Assembly (NCBI GenBank): GCA_934130265.1
Contig: CAKOYC010000074.1
Span: 1 to 5,849, forward strand
Source of the DNA: an uncultured Bacilli bacterium
GTDB lineage: Bacteria > Bacillota_I > Bacilli_A > RF39 > UBA660
Length of the DNA: 5,849 nt
Direction: 5' to 3'
A program made the position numbers and the translations under genes. Position 1 is the first letter of the stretch, and every line of letters begins with the position of its first letter. A model generated the notes under the pieces. It was not told the origin of the DNA and did not search any database. It saw nothing but the letters and a program-made list of their open reading frames with translations. Of this stretch, positions 5,845 to 5,849 are shown piece by piece.

Positions 5845-5849
5845 ATGAG
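5845..5849 (+). CDS. Start of a further gene (five bases only)
   Basis: ATGAG at the end of the window is well placed behind the AGAGGTGA ribosome site, so a + strand gene probably starts here. Only the Met codon and two further bases are visible, so nothing can be said about its product. Confidence 0.55.

Noticed and set aside
1..5849. Novel defence, toxin or mobile system
   Set aside because: No transposase, integrase, phage, toxin-antitoxin or effector-like gene is present, and every complete gene has a recognised family.

Overview
The window is about two-thirds A+T, uses TTA, AAA and GAA heavily, and reads cleanly in the standard bacterial code: TGA ends dnaD, and every Trp seen is TGG. 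Genes are closely packed on the + strand behind AGGAGG-type ribosome sites. The gene set (LysM wall protein, cca-dnaD-nth cluster, OpuC-type transporter with a fused permease and binding protein) points to a low-GC Firmicute (Bacillota, probably class Bacilli or an uncultured relative). dnaD in particular is a Firmicutes primosome gene, and LysM domains imply a peptidoglycan wall. I cannot name the species.

Layout. Positions 1-467 hold the 3' end of a gene made of LysM repeats, closed by a hairpin terminator at 466-490. An extended -10 promoter at 520-528 starts a three-gene unit: cca (tRNA CCA-adding enzyme, TTG start), dnaD (replication initiation) and nth (endonuclease III). Both junctions overlap by exactly 14 nt. 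A terminator at 2990-3020 closes the unit. A second promoter, packed against that terminator (-10 at 3027-3032), drives a two-gene ABC importer: an OpuCA/ProV-type ATPase with two C-terminal CBS domains, then a single polypeptide in which the OpuCB-type permease is fused to an OpuCC-type substrate-binding domain. Positions 5738-5844 are intergenic, with an 18-bp near-palindrome, a G-poor CAA-rich leader and a strong ribosome site for a gene whose first five bases end the window.

How the genes work together. cca, dnaD and nth are housekeeping genes for tRNA maturation, replication start and base-excision repair. They are linked by co-transcription rather than by a shared pathway. The two transporter genes together make a complete importer for a quaternary-ammonium-type compound: betaine, carnitine, choline or, as in the similarly built EgtUV systems, ergothioneine. 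The substrate cannot be settled from sequence alone.

I found no clear sign of an undescribed biological system. The best leads are the substrate of the fused transporter, a possible disulfide in its external domain, a degenerate first CBS domain, and the palindrome plus unstructured leader before the next gene.
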